Below are positions 1-9,407 of a DNA stretch of 64,000 nucleotides, in pieces (positions within the stretch are counted from its first letter, which is position 1; every line of letters begins with the position of its first letter). This stretch comes from RPQJ01 sp046347155. GTDB taxonomy: Bacteria; Pseudomonadota; Gammaproteobacteria; Steroidobacterales; Steroidobacteraceae. Both the position numbers and the translations under genes were made by a program. Below the pieces are notes generated by a model. The model did not search any database and was not told where the DNA came from. It worked only from the letters and a program-made list of their open reading frames with translations. The stretch covers positions 806,001 to 870,000 of the forward strand of contig JAXMGT010000002.1 of NCBI GenBank assembly GCA_046347155.1. Direction: 5' to 3'.

Positions 1-38
1 GTACGGTCGCGGCAGGTGCTGTCGCGGGAGTCGCGTCG

Positions 39-1184
39 TCACGTCGAGACCAGTTTCCGCCGGGAGTGGATGGACATCAGGATACCGAAGCCGGCCATGA
101 GGGTCACGAGCGACGTGCCCCCGTAGCTCACGAGCGGGAGCGGCACGCCGACCACCGGCAGCAGTCCTGCGACCATTCCGCTGTTCACGAAGACATAGAC
201 CGCGAACGTGAGCGTGAGCGCCCCGGCCATCAGGCGCGAGAACGTGTCCTGGGCCTGCACGGCGATGTAGAGGCCGCGGGCGATCACGAACAGGTAGAGC
301 ACGATCAGCACGCCGAGACCGACGAGGCCCCATTCCTCGCCGATCACGGCGAAGATGAAGTCGGTCGAGCGCTCGGGCAGGAAATCGAGCTGGGCCTGGC
401 TGCCGTTCATGTAGCCCTTGCCGAACAGCCCGCCCGACCCGATTGCGATCTGCGACTGGATCGTGTGGTAGCCGGCGCCGAGCGGGTCGTTCTGCGGGTC
501 GAGGAACGTGAGCACCCGCTTGCGCTGGTAGTCGTGCATGAAGTGCCAGGCGACCGGCACCGCTGCCAGCACCAGTGCCCCGAGCCCGAAGATGTATCGC
601 AGCTGCAGCCCGGCGAGCAGCACGACGAGCGCGCCCCCTGCCGCGACGAGCAGCGCCGTGCCGAGGTCGGGCTGCTCGGCGATCAGCAGCGTCGGCACGA
701 GCACGCCGACGCCGACCACGATGACCGTGCGCAGATCCGGCGGCAGCGGGCGGTCGTGCAGGTACCAGGCGCAGGCGAGCGGCACGGCGAGCTTCATGAT
801 CTCCGACGGCTGGAACCGCACGACCTTCAGGTCGAGCCAGCGCTGCGCCCCCATCGAAACGTCGCCGACGACGGCGACCGCGACGAGCAGCACCACGCCG
901 AGCCCGAACAGCCAGGGCGCGCCCACGCGCATCAGGCGCGGCGGCACCTGCGCGACCAGCACCAGCACGCCGAGGCCGAGGCCCACGCGGGCCGCCTGGC
1001 CGAGGAACACGCCGATGTTCTCGCCCGCGGCGCTGTAGAGCACGATGAGCCCGGCGACGCACACGGCGAGTACTGCCGCGAGCAGCGGCCCGTCCAGGTG
1101 CAGCGCCTCGAGCAGGCGGCCCGTCAGCGTCAGCGTGCGCTGGGCCCGACTCGAGTATCCGGGGCCGGCGATGTCCTGCCTCAT
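39..1184 (-). CDS. rodA: RodA, SEDS peptidoglycan glycosyltransferase
   Basis: Polytopic SEDS-family polymerase that makes glycan strands in the elongasome with PBP2 and MreBCD. The 381 aa length fits RodA, and hydrophobic segments run through the whole protein. The conserved RodA stretch GAQRWLDLK...RFQPSEIMKLA lies in the first half, and the typical C-terminal segment VVGVPLPLVSYGGTSLV is present. The open frame continues upstream, but the ATG at 1184 forms an ATGA overlap with the mrdA stop and gives the canonical N-terminus, so I chose it. It is the last gene of the mreBCD-mrdA-rodA operon seen here. Only 38 bases remain to the window edge, so any downstream operon member is cut off. Confidence 0.96.
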   Translation of the reverse strand: MRQDIAGPGYSSRAQRTLTLTGRLLEALHLDGPLLAAVLAVCVAGLIVLYSAAGENIGVFLGQAARVGLGLGVLVLVAQVPPRLMRVGAPWLFGLGVVLLVAVAVVGDVSMGAQRWLDLKVVRFQPSEIMKLAVPLACAWYLHDRPLPPDLRTVIVVGVGVLVPTLLIAEQPDLGTALLVAAGGALVVLLAGLQLRYIFGLGALVLAAVPVAWHFMHDYQRKRVLTFLDPQNDPLGAGYHTIQSQIAIGSGGLFGKGYMNGSQAQLDFLPERSTDFIFAVIGEEWGLVGLGVLIVLYLFVIARGLYIAVQAQDTFSRLMAGALTLTFAVYVFVNSGMVAGLLPVVGVPLPLVSYGGTSLVTLMAGFGILMSIHSRRKLVST

Positions 1185-3190
1185 TCCTCGGTCACTCCCG
1201 GGTCTGCGGGTGGCGTGGCGGGCGGTGTGGCCCCGGGCGCGGCACCGGGGGCTCCGTTCGGCGTTGCACCCGCCGGTGGTGATGCATCGGCTGGCGTCGC
1301 GACTGCCGCCGTGGCGTCTGGCTGCAGGTAGGCGTCGATCACCTTGCGGGCGATCGGACCGGCCGTGCCGCTGCCGCTGCGGCCGTTCTCGACGACGACG
1401 GCGACCGCGATCCTGGGGTCGTCGGCCGGGGCGAACGCGATGAAGAGTCCGTGGTCGCGGAGCCGCTCGGACACCTGGGACTCGTTGTACTTCTCGTTCT
1501 GCTTCAGGCCGAACACCTGCGCGGTGCCGGACTTGCCGGCGATCTGGTACGGGGCGCCGGCCTGGACGCGGCGCGCCGTGCCGTTCCAGTCGTTCGTGAC
1601 GCCGACCATGCCGCCGATGATCGTGTCCCAGTGTGCCGGGTCGCTCACCTCGACCTTCGGCAGCGGCTTCGGCGGCAGCACCTTCACCTCGCCGGTGCGC
1701 GCGTCGCGCATCTTCGAGACGAGCCGCGGCTCGTAGCGCTCGCCGCGCATCGAGATCGTCGCGGCCACCTGGGCGAGCTGCAGCGGCGTCACGAGCATGT
1801 AGCCCTGCCCGATGCCGGTGATCAGCGTTTCGCCCGGGAACCACACCTGCATGTCCTTGCGCTTGAAGGCGCCCTTCTTCCACTGCCGCGACGGCAGCAG
1901 CGCCTTGCGCTCGCCCTCGATGTCGATTCCCGTCTTCGCGCCGAGGCCGAACTTCGCCAGGAAGTCGTGCATCCGGTCGATGCCCAGGCGCTCGGCCATC
2001 GCATAGAAATACGTGTCGCAGGACTGCGCGATCGCGGAATGCATGTCGACCGTGCCGTGGCCGCCCTTCTTCCAGTCGCGGAACCTGTGGCTGTCGTGGG
2101 GCAGCTGGTAGTAGCCCTGGCAGAAGCGCGTTTCGTCGGCCTCGGCGACGCCGTACTCGAGCGCGGCCAGCGCGACCATCGGCTTCACGGTCGAGCCCGG
2201 CGGGTACTCGCCGCGCAGCGCCCGGTCGTAGAGCGGGACGTCGATGTCCTCGGTGAGTGCGGCGTACTCGGCGTGCGACAGCCCGCGCGCGAACGCGTTC
2301 GGGTCGAACGTCGGCGTGCTCACGAACGCGATCACGTCGCCATTGCGGGGATCGATCGCGACGACCGCGGCCCGCTGTCCGGCGAGCGCCTCCTCGGCGA
2401 CCTTCTGCACCCGGGCGTCCACGGTCAGGTACAGGTCGCTGCCGGCCACGGGCTCGCGGTGCTCGAGACCAGCCTCGAGGGCGCCGGCCTGCTCGACGTG
2501 GCGGCCCTGTGCGTTCACGAGCAGCTGCTGGTAGCCCGTTTCGCCGTGCAGTTCATCTTCGTAGGCGCGTTCGACGCCGAGCTTGCCGATCAGCGTCGTG
2601 CCGGCGTAGTTCGACACGTCGATGCGCTTCTCGTCCGCCTCGCTGATCGCCCCGACGTAGCCGAGTGCGTGCACGCCGGTGCCGCCGAGCGGGTACCAGC
2701 GGGTGAGTCGGGGACGCACCTCGACACCCGGGAAGTCGTGGCGATGCACGGCGAAGCGTGCGAGTTCCTCCTCGTCGAGCTGCAGCCGCACCGGCACCGA
2801 CTCGAAGCTGCGCCGGGCCTGGATCGTCTTCAGCGCGTGGTTGAGGTCCTCGGCCGGCAGCAGTCCGATCGCGACCAGCCGCTTCAGCGTGTCCCCGACG
2901 TCGGGTGTCTGCTCGCGGGTGACCTCGAGCTGGTAGGCGGGACGGTTGAGCGCGAGCGGTACGCCGTTGCGGTCGAGGATCAGCCCGCGGCTCGGCGGCA
3001 TCGGGTCGATGCGCACGCGGTTGCCCTGCGACAGGTCGCTGAAGTATTCGTGGCGCAGTACCTGCAGGTACACGAGCCGCGCCGCGAGGGCCGCGACGCA
3101 GACGATGATCACGATCGTCGCGGCGAACACGCGGCGCCCGAAAAGCCGTTGCTCTGCCCAGTGGTCCTTCAGTCGGACGGCGCGCGCCAT
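1181..3190 (-). CDS. mrdA: Penicillin-binding protein 2 (elongasome transpeptidase)
   Basis: Class B PBP that cross-links peptidoglycan during rod elongation as partner of RodA. It is 669 aa with one N-terminal membrane anchor (about residues 22-44), a dimerisation/pedestal region and a transpeptidase domain. The catalytic motifs are S333-TVK336 (SxxK), S390-C-D392 (SxN class) and K553-SGT (KTG class). The last 45 or so residues, after the domain ends at about residue 620, are an Ala/Pro/Gly-rich low-complexity tail. Such a tail is longer than usual and would lie in the periplasm. It starts 10 bp after mreD and overlaps rodA by 4 bp, so translation is probably coupled. Confidence 0.96.
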   Translation of the reverse strand: MARAVRLKDHWAEQRLFGRRVFAATIVIIVCVAALAARLVYLQVLRHEYFSDLSQGNRVRIDPMPPSRGLILDRNGVPLALNRPAYQLEVTREQTPDVGDTLKRLVAIGLLPAEDLNHALKTIQARRSFESVPVRLQLDEEELARFAVHRHDFPGVEVRPRLTRWYPLGGTGVHALGYVGAISEADEKRIDVSNYAGTTLIGKLGVERAYEDELHGETGYQQLLVNAQGRHVEQAGALEAGLEHREPVAGSDLYLTVDARVQKVAEEALAGQRAAVVAIDPRNGDVIAFVSTPTFDPNAFARGLSHAEYAALTEDIDVPLYDRALRGEYPPGSTVKPMVALAALEYGVAEADETRFCQGYYQLPHDSHRFRDWKKGGHGTVDMHSAIAQSCDTYFYAMAERLGIDRMHDFLAKFGLGAKTGIDIEGERKALLPSRQWKKGAFKRKDMQVWFPGETLITGIGQGYMLVTPLQLAQVAATISMRGERYEPRLVSKMRDARTGEVKVLPPKPLPKVEVSDPAHWDTIIGGMVGVTNDWNGTARRVQAGAPYQIAGKSGTAQVFGLKQNEKYNESQVSERLRDHGLFIAFAPADDPRIAVAVVVENGRSGSGTAGPIARKVIDAYLQPDATAAVATPADASPPAGATPNGAPGAAPGATPPATPPADPGVTEE

Positions 3191-3200
3191 CGCCGGTCCG

Positions 3201-3683
3201 TCAGCGCGCGCGGCGCGACAGCGTGTCGCCGATCGCCACGATGATCGGCCAGAGCAGCGCGCCGGTGAACACGGGCAGCCAGCGGTCCCAGCCCGCGTAG
3301 CCGTGCCCGGCCAGTCCGTCGGTCCAGAAGATCAGGAAGTGGTAGATGCCGAGCAGCGCGAACACGACGGCCGCCTGCTGCGGGATCGGGTACATCCGCA
3401 TCCGGAGCTGCAGCCGGTGCGTGAGGAATGCGACGATCAGGAAGCCGAGCGCGTGCTGGCCGAGCACCTGGCCGCGCAGCACGTCGAGGAAGAGCCCGGC
3501 GAGCCAGGCATAGCCGAGTCCGGCGATCCGCGGGCTCGTGAGCGCCCAGTAGACGACGAGCAGCAGCGCGAGGTCGGGCCGGGCCGCGTCGAGCCAGCGG
3601 GGCAGCGGCACGATCGCGAGCGCGAGCGCGGCGGCGACGCTCACCCAGTACATCACGCGGCGACCGGCGAGCCCGCGACTCAT
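3201..3683 (-). CDS. mreD: MreD, rod-shape membrane protein
   Basis: Small integral membrane protein of the elongasome, 160 aa, with about five hydrophobic segments. It links MreC to the PBP2-RodA synthase in known systems. Family-typical features are the early segment RPDLALLLVVYWAL and the central LAGLFLDVLRGQVLGQHALG block. Its ATG overlaps the mreC stop by 4 bp and mrdA follows after 10 bp, so it sits in the standard mreBCD-mrdA-rodA order. Identification rests on position and these segments, since MreD is poorly conserved in sequence. Confidence 0.93.
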   Translation of the reverse strand: MSRGLAGRRVMYWVSVAAALALAIVPLPRWLDAARPDLALLLVVYWALTSPRIAGLGYAWLAGLFLDVLRGQVLGQHALGFLIVAFLTHRLQLRMRMYPIPQQAAVVFALLGIYHFLIFWTDGLAGHGYAGWDRWLPVFTGALLWPIIVAIGDTLSRRAR

Positions 3684-4918
3684 CGTCGGCCCCCGGGCGG
3701 CGTGGTGGTTGCGTCCGGCGCCTGCGCGGGCGTCGACGTCGGCGCCGTGCCCGGGCTGGCGTCCGGGCGCGATTCAGTGGGCGCGGGTTCCGGCCCCGTC
3801 GCGGGTGTTGCGGCGGCCGCGCCCGCTGCCGGCGGCGCCGCGACCGGTGCCGCGGCATGCGACCCGGGCGGCGGGACGGCCGGGCCCGGTGTCGACGCGG
3901 GCGCGGCCGACGTCGCGCCGCCGGTCGCCGCGCCCGCGGTGCCCGTGGCCGTGCCCGCAGCGGCGGCCGGCGCATTGCCGGCGGCCACCGCCGCCGGCAC
4001 GTTCCCCGGCGGCGCGCCCGAGGGACGGGTCCCGGGCGGCGACTCGTCGACGTGCGGCACCGGCGTGCCGGGGGCCGGTGCGTCGAACCATACGAGCAGC
4101 ACCTCGCGGTCGCGGTCGAGCGACGCGGTGGGCGCCGCCTCGACGATCGCGAACGTGGCCTTTGCGGAGCGCTCGACCTGTTTCACGCGTGCGACCGGGT
4201 AGCCGGGCGGAAACACGCCGCCCATGCCGGTCGATATGAGCAGGTCGTCCTTCCGGATGTCGGAGTCGACCGTCACGAACGGCAGTGACAGTCGGTCGGG
4301 GTCGCCGGTGCCGACCGCGATCGTGCGCACGCCGCTGCGGTTCGACTGGACCGGGATCGCGTGCTCGGCGTCGCTGATCAGGATCACCTCGGCCGTGCGC
4401 GCGTTGACGCGGACCACCTGCCCGAAGATCCCGTGCGCGTCGAGCACGGCCTGGCCCTTGAAGACTCCGTCCGCGGCACCGCGGTCGAGCAGCACCCGGT
4501 GACGGAACGGGTCGAGGTCCACGTTCATGATCGAGGCGACCATCACGCGCTTCGCGACGGCCGCCGAGCTCGAGCGCATCTCGCGCAGCCGGGCGTTCTC
4601 GGCCTCGAGCGCCTCGAATCGCTGCAGCTGCAGGTCGGCGAATCGCAGCCGGGTCGTGAGTTCCAGGTTCTCGCGGCGCAGTCGGTCGCGGTCGGCGAAC
4701 GAACCGGTGAGCCAGTCCCAGGCGCGGAACGGCAGGTCGATCGCGACCTGCAGCGGGTGGGCCGCGGAATCGAGCCAGCCGCGGATGCGCCCGAGCTGGT
4801 CATAGCGGACGTCGGCCACCATCAGGCCGATCGACACCGCCGCGAGCGTGATGAACGCCGCGCCGAGCGGCGGACCCCGACCGATGATGGGACGCGAATC
4901 GTGGCTCAGTTCGACCAC
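3680..4918 (-). CDS. mreC: MreC with a long Ala/Pro-rich C-terminal tail
   Basis: Bitopic periplasmic scaffold of the elongasome. It is 412 aa: a short cytoplasmic N-terminus, a membrane segment near residues 18-35, a coiled coil near residues 65-110, then the beta-rich MreC core (VASIMNVDLDPFRHRVLLDRGAADGV region, GIFGQVV, LLISTGMGGVFPPGYPVA). The core ends near residue 280. The remaining 130 or so residues are almost wholly Ala, Pro, Gly and Thr, well beyond the usual family length. It lies 28 bp behind mreB and overlaps mreD by 4 bp. The tail is odd but in frame, so I treat it as a real periplasmic extension. Confidence 0.94.
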   Translation of the reverse strand: MVELSHDSRPIIGRGPPLGAAFITLAAVSIGLMVADVRYDQLGRIRGWLDSAAHPLQVAIDLPFRAWDWLTGSFADRDRLRRENLELTTRLRFADLQLQRFEALEAENARLREMRSSSAAVAKRVMVASIMNVDLDPFRHRVLLDRGAADGVFKGQAVLDAHGIFGQVVRVNARTAEVILISDAEHAIPVQSNRSGVRTIAVGTGDPDRLSLPFVTVDSDIRKDDLLISTGMGGVFPPGYPVARVKQVERSAKATFAIVEAAPTASLDRDREVLLVWFDAPAPGTPVPHVDESPPGTRPSGAPPGNVPAAVAAGNAPAAAAGTATGTAGAATGGATSAAPASTPGPAVPPPGSHAAAPVAAPPAAGAAAATPATGPEPAPTESRPDASPGTAPTSTPAQAPDATTTPPGGRR

Positions 4919-4946
4919 GTTGGCGGAGGGGCGAGCGCGCCCGCGA

Positions 4947-5990
4947 TCAGTCCAGGCCGAACAGGCCCGGGCCGTGCTCGTCGATCAGCTCCAGCATCTT
5001 GCCGCCGCCGCGGGCCACGCACGTGAGCGGGTCCTCCGCGACGACGACCGGCAGGCCGGTTTCCTCCATCAGCAGCTTGTCGATGTCGCGCAGCAGCGCG
5101 CCGCCGCCGGTGAGCACGATGCCGCGCTCCGCGACGTCGGAACCGAGTTCCGGCGGGGTCTGTTCGAGTGCGGCCTTCACCGCGCCGACGATGCCCTGCA
5201 GCGGTTCCTGCAGCGCCTCGAGGATTTCGTTCGAGTTCAGCGTGAAGCTGCGCGGCACGCCCTCGGAGAGGTTGCGGCCCTTCACCGAGATTTCGCGCAC
5301 CTGCTGGCCCGGGTACGCCGAGCCGATCTCGATCTTGATGCGCTCCGCGGTCGCCTCGCCGATCAGGATGCCGTAGTTGCGCCGCACGTAGTTGATGATC
5401 GCCTCGTCGAAGCGGTCGCCTCCGATGCGCACCGAGGCGGCATAGACGATGCCGTTCAGCGAGATCACCGCGACTTCCGACGTGCCGCCGCCGATGTCGA
5501 GCACCATCGAGCCGCGCGCCTCGTGCACGGGCATGCCGGCGCCGACGGCGGCCGCCATCGGTTCCTCGATCAGCCGCACCCAGCGGGCGCCGGCGCCCTC
5601 GGCCGACTCCTGGATCGCGCGGCGCTCGACCTGCGTCGAGCCGTAGGGCACGCACACGAGCACGCGCGGGCTCGGGCGGATCATCCGGTTGCCGTGCACC
5701 TTGCCGATGAAATACTTGAGCATCTCCTCGGTGACCGTGAAGTCGGCGATCACGCCGTCCTTCAGCGGCCGGATGGCCGTGATGTTGCCCGGCGTGCGGC
5801 CGAGCATGTTCTTCGCCTCGGTGCCGACCGCCTCGATCTTCTTGCCGCCGCGCGAGGGTTCCTCGCGGATCGCGACGACCGAGGGCTCGTTCAGGACGAT
5901 GCCCTTGCCGCGGACATAGATGAGCGTGTTGGCGGTGCCGAGGTCGATCGAAAGGTCGTTGGAAAAGTAGCCGCGAAGCTTCTTGAACAT
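4947..5990 (-). CDS. mreB: MreB, actin-like cell-shape protein
   Basis: Actin-fold ATPase that forms membrane-associated filaments guiding rod elongation. The 347 aa length is typical. Phosphate-1 motif DLGTANTLIYV is near residues 14-24, and phosphate-2 DIGGGTSEVAV is in the middle. The open frame allows a start 30 bases further upstream (5' end at 6020), but homologues begin M-(F/L)-KK-(L/F)-RG-x-FSNDLSIDLGTAN, so the ATG at 5990 is preferred. It is the first gene of the mre operon and divergent from gatC, with a candidate promoter at 6046-6073. Confidence 0.97.
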   Translation of the reverse strand: MFKKLRGYFSNDLSIDLGTANTLIYVRGKGIVLNEPSVVAIREEPSRGGKKIEAVGTEAKNMLGRTPGNITAIRPLKDGVIADFTVTEEMLKYFIGKVHGNRMIRPSPRVLVCVPYGSTQVERRAIQESAEGAGARWVRLIEEPMAAAVGAGMPVHEARGSMVLDIGGGTSEVAVISLNGIVYAASVRIGGDRFDEAIINYVRRNYGILIGEATAERIKIEIGSAYPGQQVREISVKGRNLSEGVPRSFTLNSNEILEALQEPLQGIVGAVKAALEQTPPELGSDVAERGIVLTGGGALLRDIDKLLMEETGLPVVVAEDPLTCVARGGGKMLELIDEHGPGLFGLD

Positions 5991-6045
5991 CTGGGAAAAC
6001 TGGCAGGGGAGGAGGGCCACGCGGGGACGCGCGGAAGTGGCGGCA

Positions 6046-6088
6046 ATTTAACCATTGTCAGGACTTTCGGCAAGGCGACGTGTATGAT
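6046..6088. promoter_or_regulatory. Divergent promoter region mreB / gatC
   Basis: The 135 bp gap between mreB and gatC is the only AT-rich spot in the neighbourhood. On the minus strand a -35 TTGCCG (plus positions 6068-6073) and a -10 TTAAAT (6046-6051) are 16 bp apart, suitable for mreB. On the plus strand TATGAT at 6083-6088 is a good -10 for gatC but has no well-spaced -35; TTGTCA at 6055 is 22 bp away. The assignment rests on hexamer matching only. Confidence 0.4.
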
Positions 6089-6125
6089 TTCAGGCTGACT
6101 TTTTCGAGCGTCAGCCCGCAGTTCC

Positions 6126-6416
6126 ATGAGTCTCACCCGCGCCCAGGTCGAGGGAATCGCCCACCTCGCGCGCCTCGAGATCGTCGAGGCGCAGATGCCG
6201 GTCTACGTCGACAGCCTGTCCCGGATCATCGACTTCGTCGAGCAGCTGGCCGGCGCCGACACCGGCGACGTCGCCCCGATGGCCCACCCGCTGGCCGACC
6301 AGGTCCAGCGGCTCCGGCCCGACGAGGTCACCGAGACCGACCGCCACGAGCGCTACCAGCAGAACGCGCCGGCCGTCGCCGCCGGGCTGTACCTGGTGCC
6401 CAAAGTCATCGAGTGA
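6126..6416 (+). CDS. gatC: Asp/Glu-tRNA amidotransferase subunit C
   Basis: Small subunit (96 aa) of GatCAB, which amidates mischarged Asp-tRNA(Asn) or Glu-tRNA(Gln). GatC wraps around GatA and stabilises it. The family signature is clear: MSLTRAQVEGIAHLARLEI at the N-terminus, LSRIIDFVEQL in the middle, and the C-terminal DEV...APAVAAGLYLVPKVIE. It is the first gene of gatCAB, with only 5 bp to gatA. Confidence 0.95.
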   Translation: MSLTRAQVEGIAHLARLEIVEAQMPVYVDSLSRIIDFVEQLAGADTGDVAPMAHPLADQVQRLRPDEVTETDRHERYQQNAPAVAAGLYLVPKVIE

Positions 6417-6421
6417 CCGCC

Positions 6422-7894
6422 ATGTCGCTGCACACCCTCACCGTCGCCGAGATGGCCCGGGGCCTGCGTGCCCGCGAGTACTCGAGCCTCGACCTCACGC
6501 TGCACTTCCTCGGCCGGATCGAGCGGCTCGGCCCGGCGCTCAACGCGTTCGTCACCGTCACGGCCGACCGCGCGCTCGCGGACGCCCGGGCGGCCGACGA
6601 GCGCCTGGCGCGCGGCGAGGGCGGGCCGCTGACCGGGGTCCCGATCGCCCACAAGGACATCTTCTGCACCGAGGGCATCCTGACCACCTGCTCCTCGCGG
6701 ATGCTCTCGAACTGGGTCTCGCCCTACGACGCGACCGTCGTCGAGCGCTGGAAGGCCGCGGGCACGGTGCTGCTCGGCAAGACGAACATGGACGAGTTCG
6801 CGATGGGCTCGTCGAACGAGACGAGCTGGTTCGGCCCGGTGAAGAACCCCTGGGACACGACGCGCGTGCCGGGCGGCTCCTCGGGTGGCTCGGCCGCCGC
6901 GGTCGCCGCTGGCCTCGCGCCGGCCGCGAGCGGGACCGACACCGGCGGTTCGATCCGCCAGCCGGCCGCGCTCACGAACCTCACGGGCCTCAAGCCCACC
7001 TACGGGCGGGTGTCCCGCTACGGGATGATCGCGTTCGCCTCGAGCCTCGACCAGGCCGGCGTCCTGACGCGCTCGGCCGAGGACGCGGCGCTGCTGCTCG
7101 GCGCGATGGCCGGGTTCGACACGCGCGACTCGACGAGCGTGGACCGTGCGGTCCCGGACTACCCGGCCGAACTCGACCGCCCGCTCGCCGGGCTCCGCCT
7201 CGGGATCATCCGGGAGTTCTTCGGCGAGGGGCTCGACCCGGCCGTCGGCCGGCGCGTGCAAGACGCGATCGACGCCCTGCGCGGGGCAGGCGCCCTGGTC
7301 CGCGAGGTGAGCCTGCCGGCGCTGCCGCTCTCGGTGCCGACCTACTACGTCGTCGCGCCGGCCGAGTGCTCCTCGAACCTCTCGCGCTTCGACGGCGTGC
7401 GCTACGGCCACCGGTGCCACGAGCCGCGCGACCTGATGGACCTGTACAAGCGCTCGCGCGGCGAGGGCTTCGGCGACGAGGTGAAGCGCCGGATCATGAC
7501 CGGCACCTACGTGCTGTCGGCCGGCTACTACGACGCGTACTACCTGAAGGCGCAGCGGGTCCGCCAGCTGATCGCGGCCGACTTCGCGCGCGCGTTTGCC
7601 GAGGTGGACATGGTGATCGGCCCGACGGCGCCGACCGCGGCGTTCGGCCTCGGCGCGAAGACGAGCGACCCGATCACGATGTACCTGAACGACATCTACA
7701 CGATCGGCGCGAACCTGGCCGGGTTGCCGGCGATCTCGATCCCCTGCGGGTTCGTGACCGACGGCGGCCGCGAACTGCCGGTCGGCCTGCAGCTCGTCGG
7801 CCCGCACTTCTCGGAGTCGAGCCTGCTCGCGGCCTCGCACCAGTACCAGCGGCTCACCGACTGGCACCGGCGCCTGCCGGCGGAGTACGCGTGA
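6422..7894 (+). CDS. gatA: Asp/Glu-tRNA amidotransferase subunit A
   Basis: Amidase-signature subunit (490 aa) that releases ammonia from glutamine for GatB. The Ser-cisSer-Lys triad is visible: Lys in GVPIAHKDIFCTEG (residue about 80), and the two serines in PGGSSGGSAAAVAAG and GTDTGGSIRQPAAL. The open frame begins further upstream, but the ATG at 6422 lies directly after the gatC stop and gives the normal N-terminus. Its stop overlaps the gatB start (TGATG). Confidence 0.97.
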   Translation: MSLHTLTVAEMARGLRAREYSSLDLTLHFLGRIERLGPALNAFVTVTADRALADARAADERLARGEGGPLTGVPIAHKDIFCTEGILTTCSSRMLSNWVSPYDATVVERWKAAGTVLLGKTNMDEFAMGSSNETSWFGPVKNPWDTTRVPGGSSGGSAAAVAAGLAPAASGTDTGGSIRQPAALTNLTGLKPTYGRVSRYGMIAFASSLDQAGVLTRSAEDAALLLGAMAGFDTRDSTSVDRAVPDYPAELDRPLAGLRLGIIREFFGEGLDPAVGRRVQDAIDALRGAGALVREVSLPALPLSVPTYYVVAPAECSSNLSRFDGVRYGHRCHEPRDLMDLYKRSRGEGFGDEVKRRIMTGTYVLSAGYYDAYYLKAQRVRQLIAADFARAFAEVDMVIGPTAPTAAFGLGAKTSDPITMYLNDIYTIGANLAGLPAISIPCGFVTDGGRELPVGLQLVGPHFSESSLLAASHQYQRLTDWHRRLPAEYA

Positions 7895-9333
7895 TGGAGT
7901 GGGAAACCGTCATCGGGCTCGAGATCCACGCCCAGCTCGCGACCCGCAGCAAGATCTTCTCCGGCTCGTCGACCGCGTTCGGCGCGGCGCCGAACACGCA
8001 GGCCAACCTCGTGGACCTCGGCTACCCGGGCGTGTTGCCGGTGCTGAACCGCGATGCCGTGCTGATGGCCGTCAAGTTCGGACTCGCCACCGGCTCGACG
8101 ATCGCGCGCCGCTCGGTGTTCGCGCGCAAGAACTACTTCTACCCCGACCTGCCGAAGGGTTACCAGATCAGCCAGTACGAGTTGCCGGTGGTGCACTCCG
8201 GCGCGCTCGACGTGCTGCTCGACGACGGCACCGTGAAGCGCGTCGGCATCACCCGCGCGCACCTCGAGGAAGACGCCGGCAAGTCGCTGCACGAGGACTT
8301 CCACGGCCTCTCCGGCATCGACCTGAACCGCGCCGGCACGCCGCTGCTCGAGATCGTCTCCGAGCCCGACCTGCGCTCGGCGAAGGAGGCGGTCGCGTAC
8401 CTGAAGAAGATCCACACGCTGGTGCGTTACCTCGGCATCTGCGACGGCAACATGCAGGAAGGCTCGTTCCGCTGCGACGCGAACGTCTCGGTGCGGCCGA
8501 AGGGCCAGGCGAAGTTCGGCACCCGTGCCGAGATCAAGAACGTCAACTCGTTCCGCTTCGTCGAGCGCGCGATCAACTACGAGGTCGAGCGCCAGATCGA
8601 GCTGATCGAGGGCGGCGGCACGGTGGTACAGGAGACGCGGCTCTACGACCCGGACCGCGGCGAGACCCGCTCGATGCGCTCCAAGGAAGAGGCGAACGAC
8701 TACCGCTACTTCCCCGACCCCGACCTGTTGCCGCTCGCGATCGACGACGCGACGATCGAGGCCGTGCGAGCGACGCTGCCCGAGCTGCCGGACGAGAAGG
8801 CCGCGCGCTTCGTGCGCGAGCACGGGCTCACGGCCTACGACGCCGGCGTGCTCACTTCGAGCCGCGAGCTCGCCGACTACTACGAGGCGGTGGTCGCCGC
8901 GCTCGGCGGCGGGCAGCACAAGCTGGCGGCGAACTGGGTGATGGGCGAGCTCTCGGGCGCGCTGAACAAGGACACGCTCGAGATCGGCCAGAGCCGCATC
9001 GCGGCCGGCCGGCTCGCCGGGCTGCTAGCGCGGATCGTCGACTCGACGATCTCCGGCAAGATCGCCAAGGAAGTCTTCGAGGCGATGTGGACCGAGGGCC
9101 TCGACGCCGACGCGATCATCGACGCCAAGGGCCTGCGGCAGATCACCGACACCTCGGCGATCGAGCGGGCCATCGACGAGGTGATGGCGAAGAGCCCCGG
9201 CCAGCTCGCCGAGTACCGGGCCGGCAAGGACAAGCTGTTCGGCTACTTCGTCGGCCAGGTGATGAAGGCGACCGGCGGCAAGGCGAACCCGGCCCAGCTG
9301 AACGAGCTCTTGAAGCGCAAGCTCGCCGGCTGA
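7894..9333 (+). CDS. gatB: Asp/Glu-tRNA amidotransferase subunit B
   Basis: The 479 aa GatB binds tRNA and activates the Asp/Glu carboxylate with ATP before amidation. Family landmarks are WETVIGLEIHAQL at the start, FARKNYFYPDLPKGYQISQYE, the HLEEDAGKS segment and LLEIVSEPD. A C-terminal YqeY-like tail domain is present, ending LLKRKLAG. Translation is coupled to gatA. Many Proteobacteria carry GatCAB mainly for Asn-tRNA, so its presence does not show which tRNA is used here. Confidence 0.97.
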   Translation: MEWETVIGLEIHAQLATRSKIFSGSSTAFGAAPNTQANLVDLGYPGVLPVLNRDAVLMAVKFGLATGSTIARRSVFARKNYFYPDLPKGYQISQYELPVVHSGALDVLLDDGTVKRVGITRAHLEEDAGKSLHEDFHGLSGIDLNRAGTPLLEIVSEPDLRSAKEAVAYLKKIHTLVRYLGICDGNMQEGSFRCDANVSVRPKGQAKFGTRAEIKNVNSFRFVERAINYEVERQIELIEGGGTVVQETRLYDPDRGETRSMRSKEEANDYRYFPDPDLLPLAIDDATIEAVRATLPELPDEKAARFVREHGLTAYDAGVLTSSRELADYYEAVVAALGGGQHKLAANWVMGELSGALNKDTLEIGQSRIAAGRLAGLLARIVDSTISGKIAKEVFEAMWTEGLDADAIIDAKGLRQITDTSAIERAIDEVMAKSPGQLAEYRAGKDKLFGYFVGQVMKATGGKANPAQLNELLKRKLAG

Positions 9334-9407
9334 CGCCGCGGGTGGCGGGCCGCCGGATCCCCGGGGCGGCCCACCACGGACACGGCGGGGATGCGAGGCC
9401 GCGGCCG

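Noticed and set aside
1..38. A possible next gene downstream of rodA at the left edge.
   Set aside because: Only 38 bases are present, with no start codon and ribosome-binding site that can be judged.
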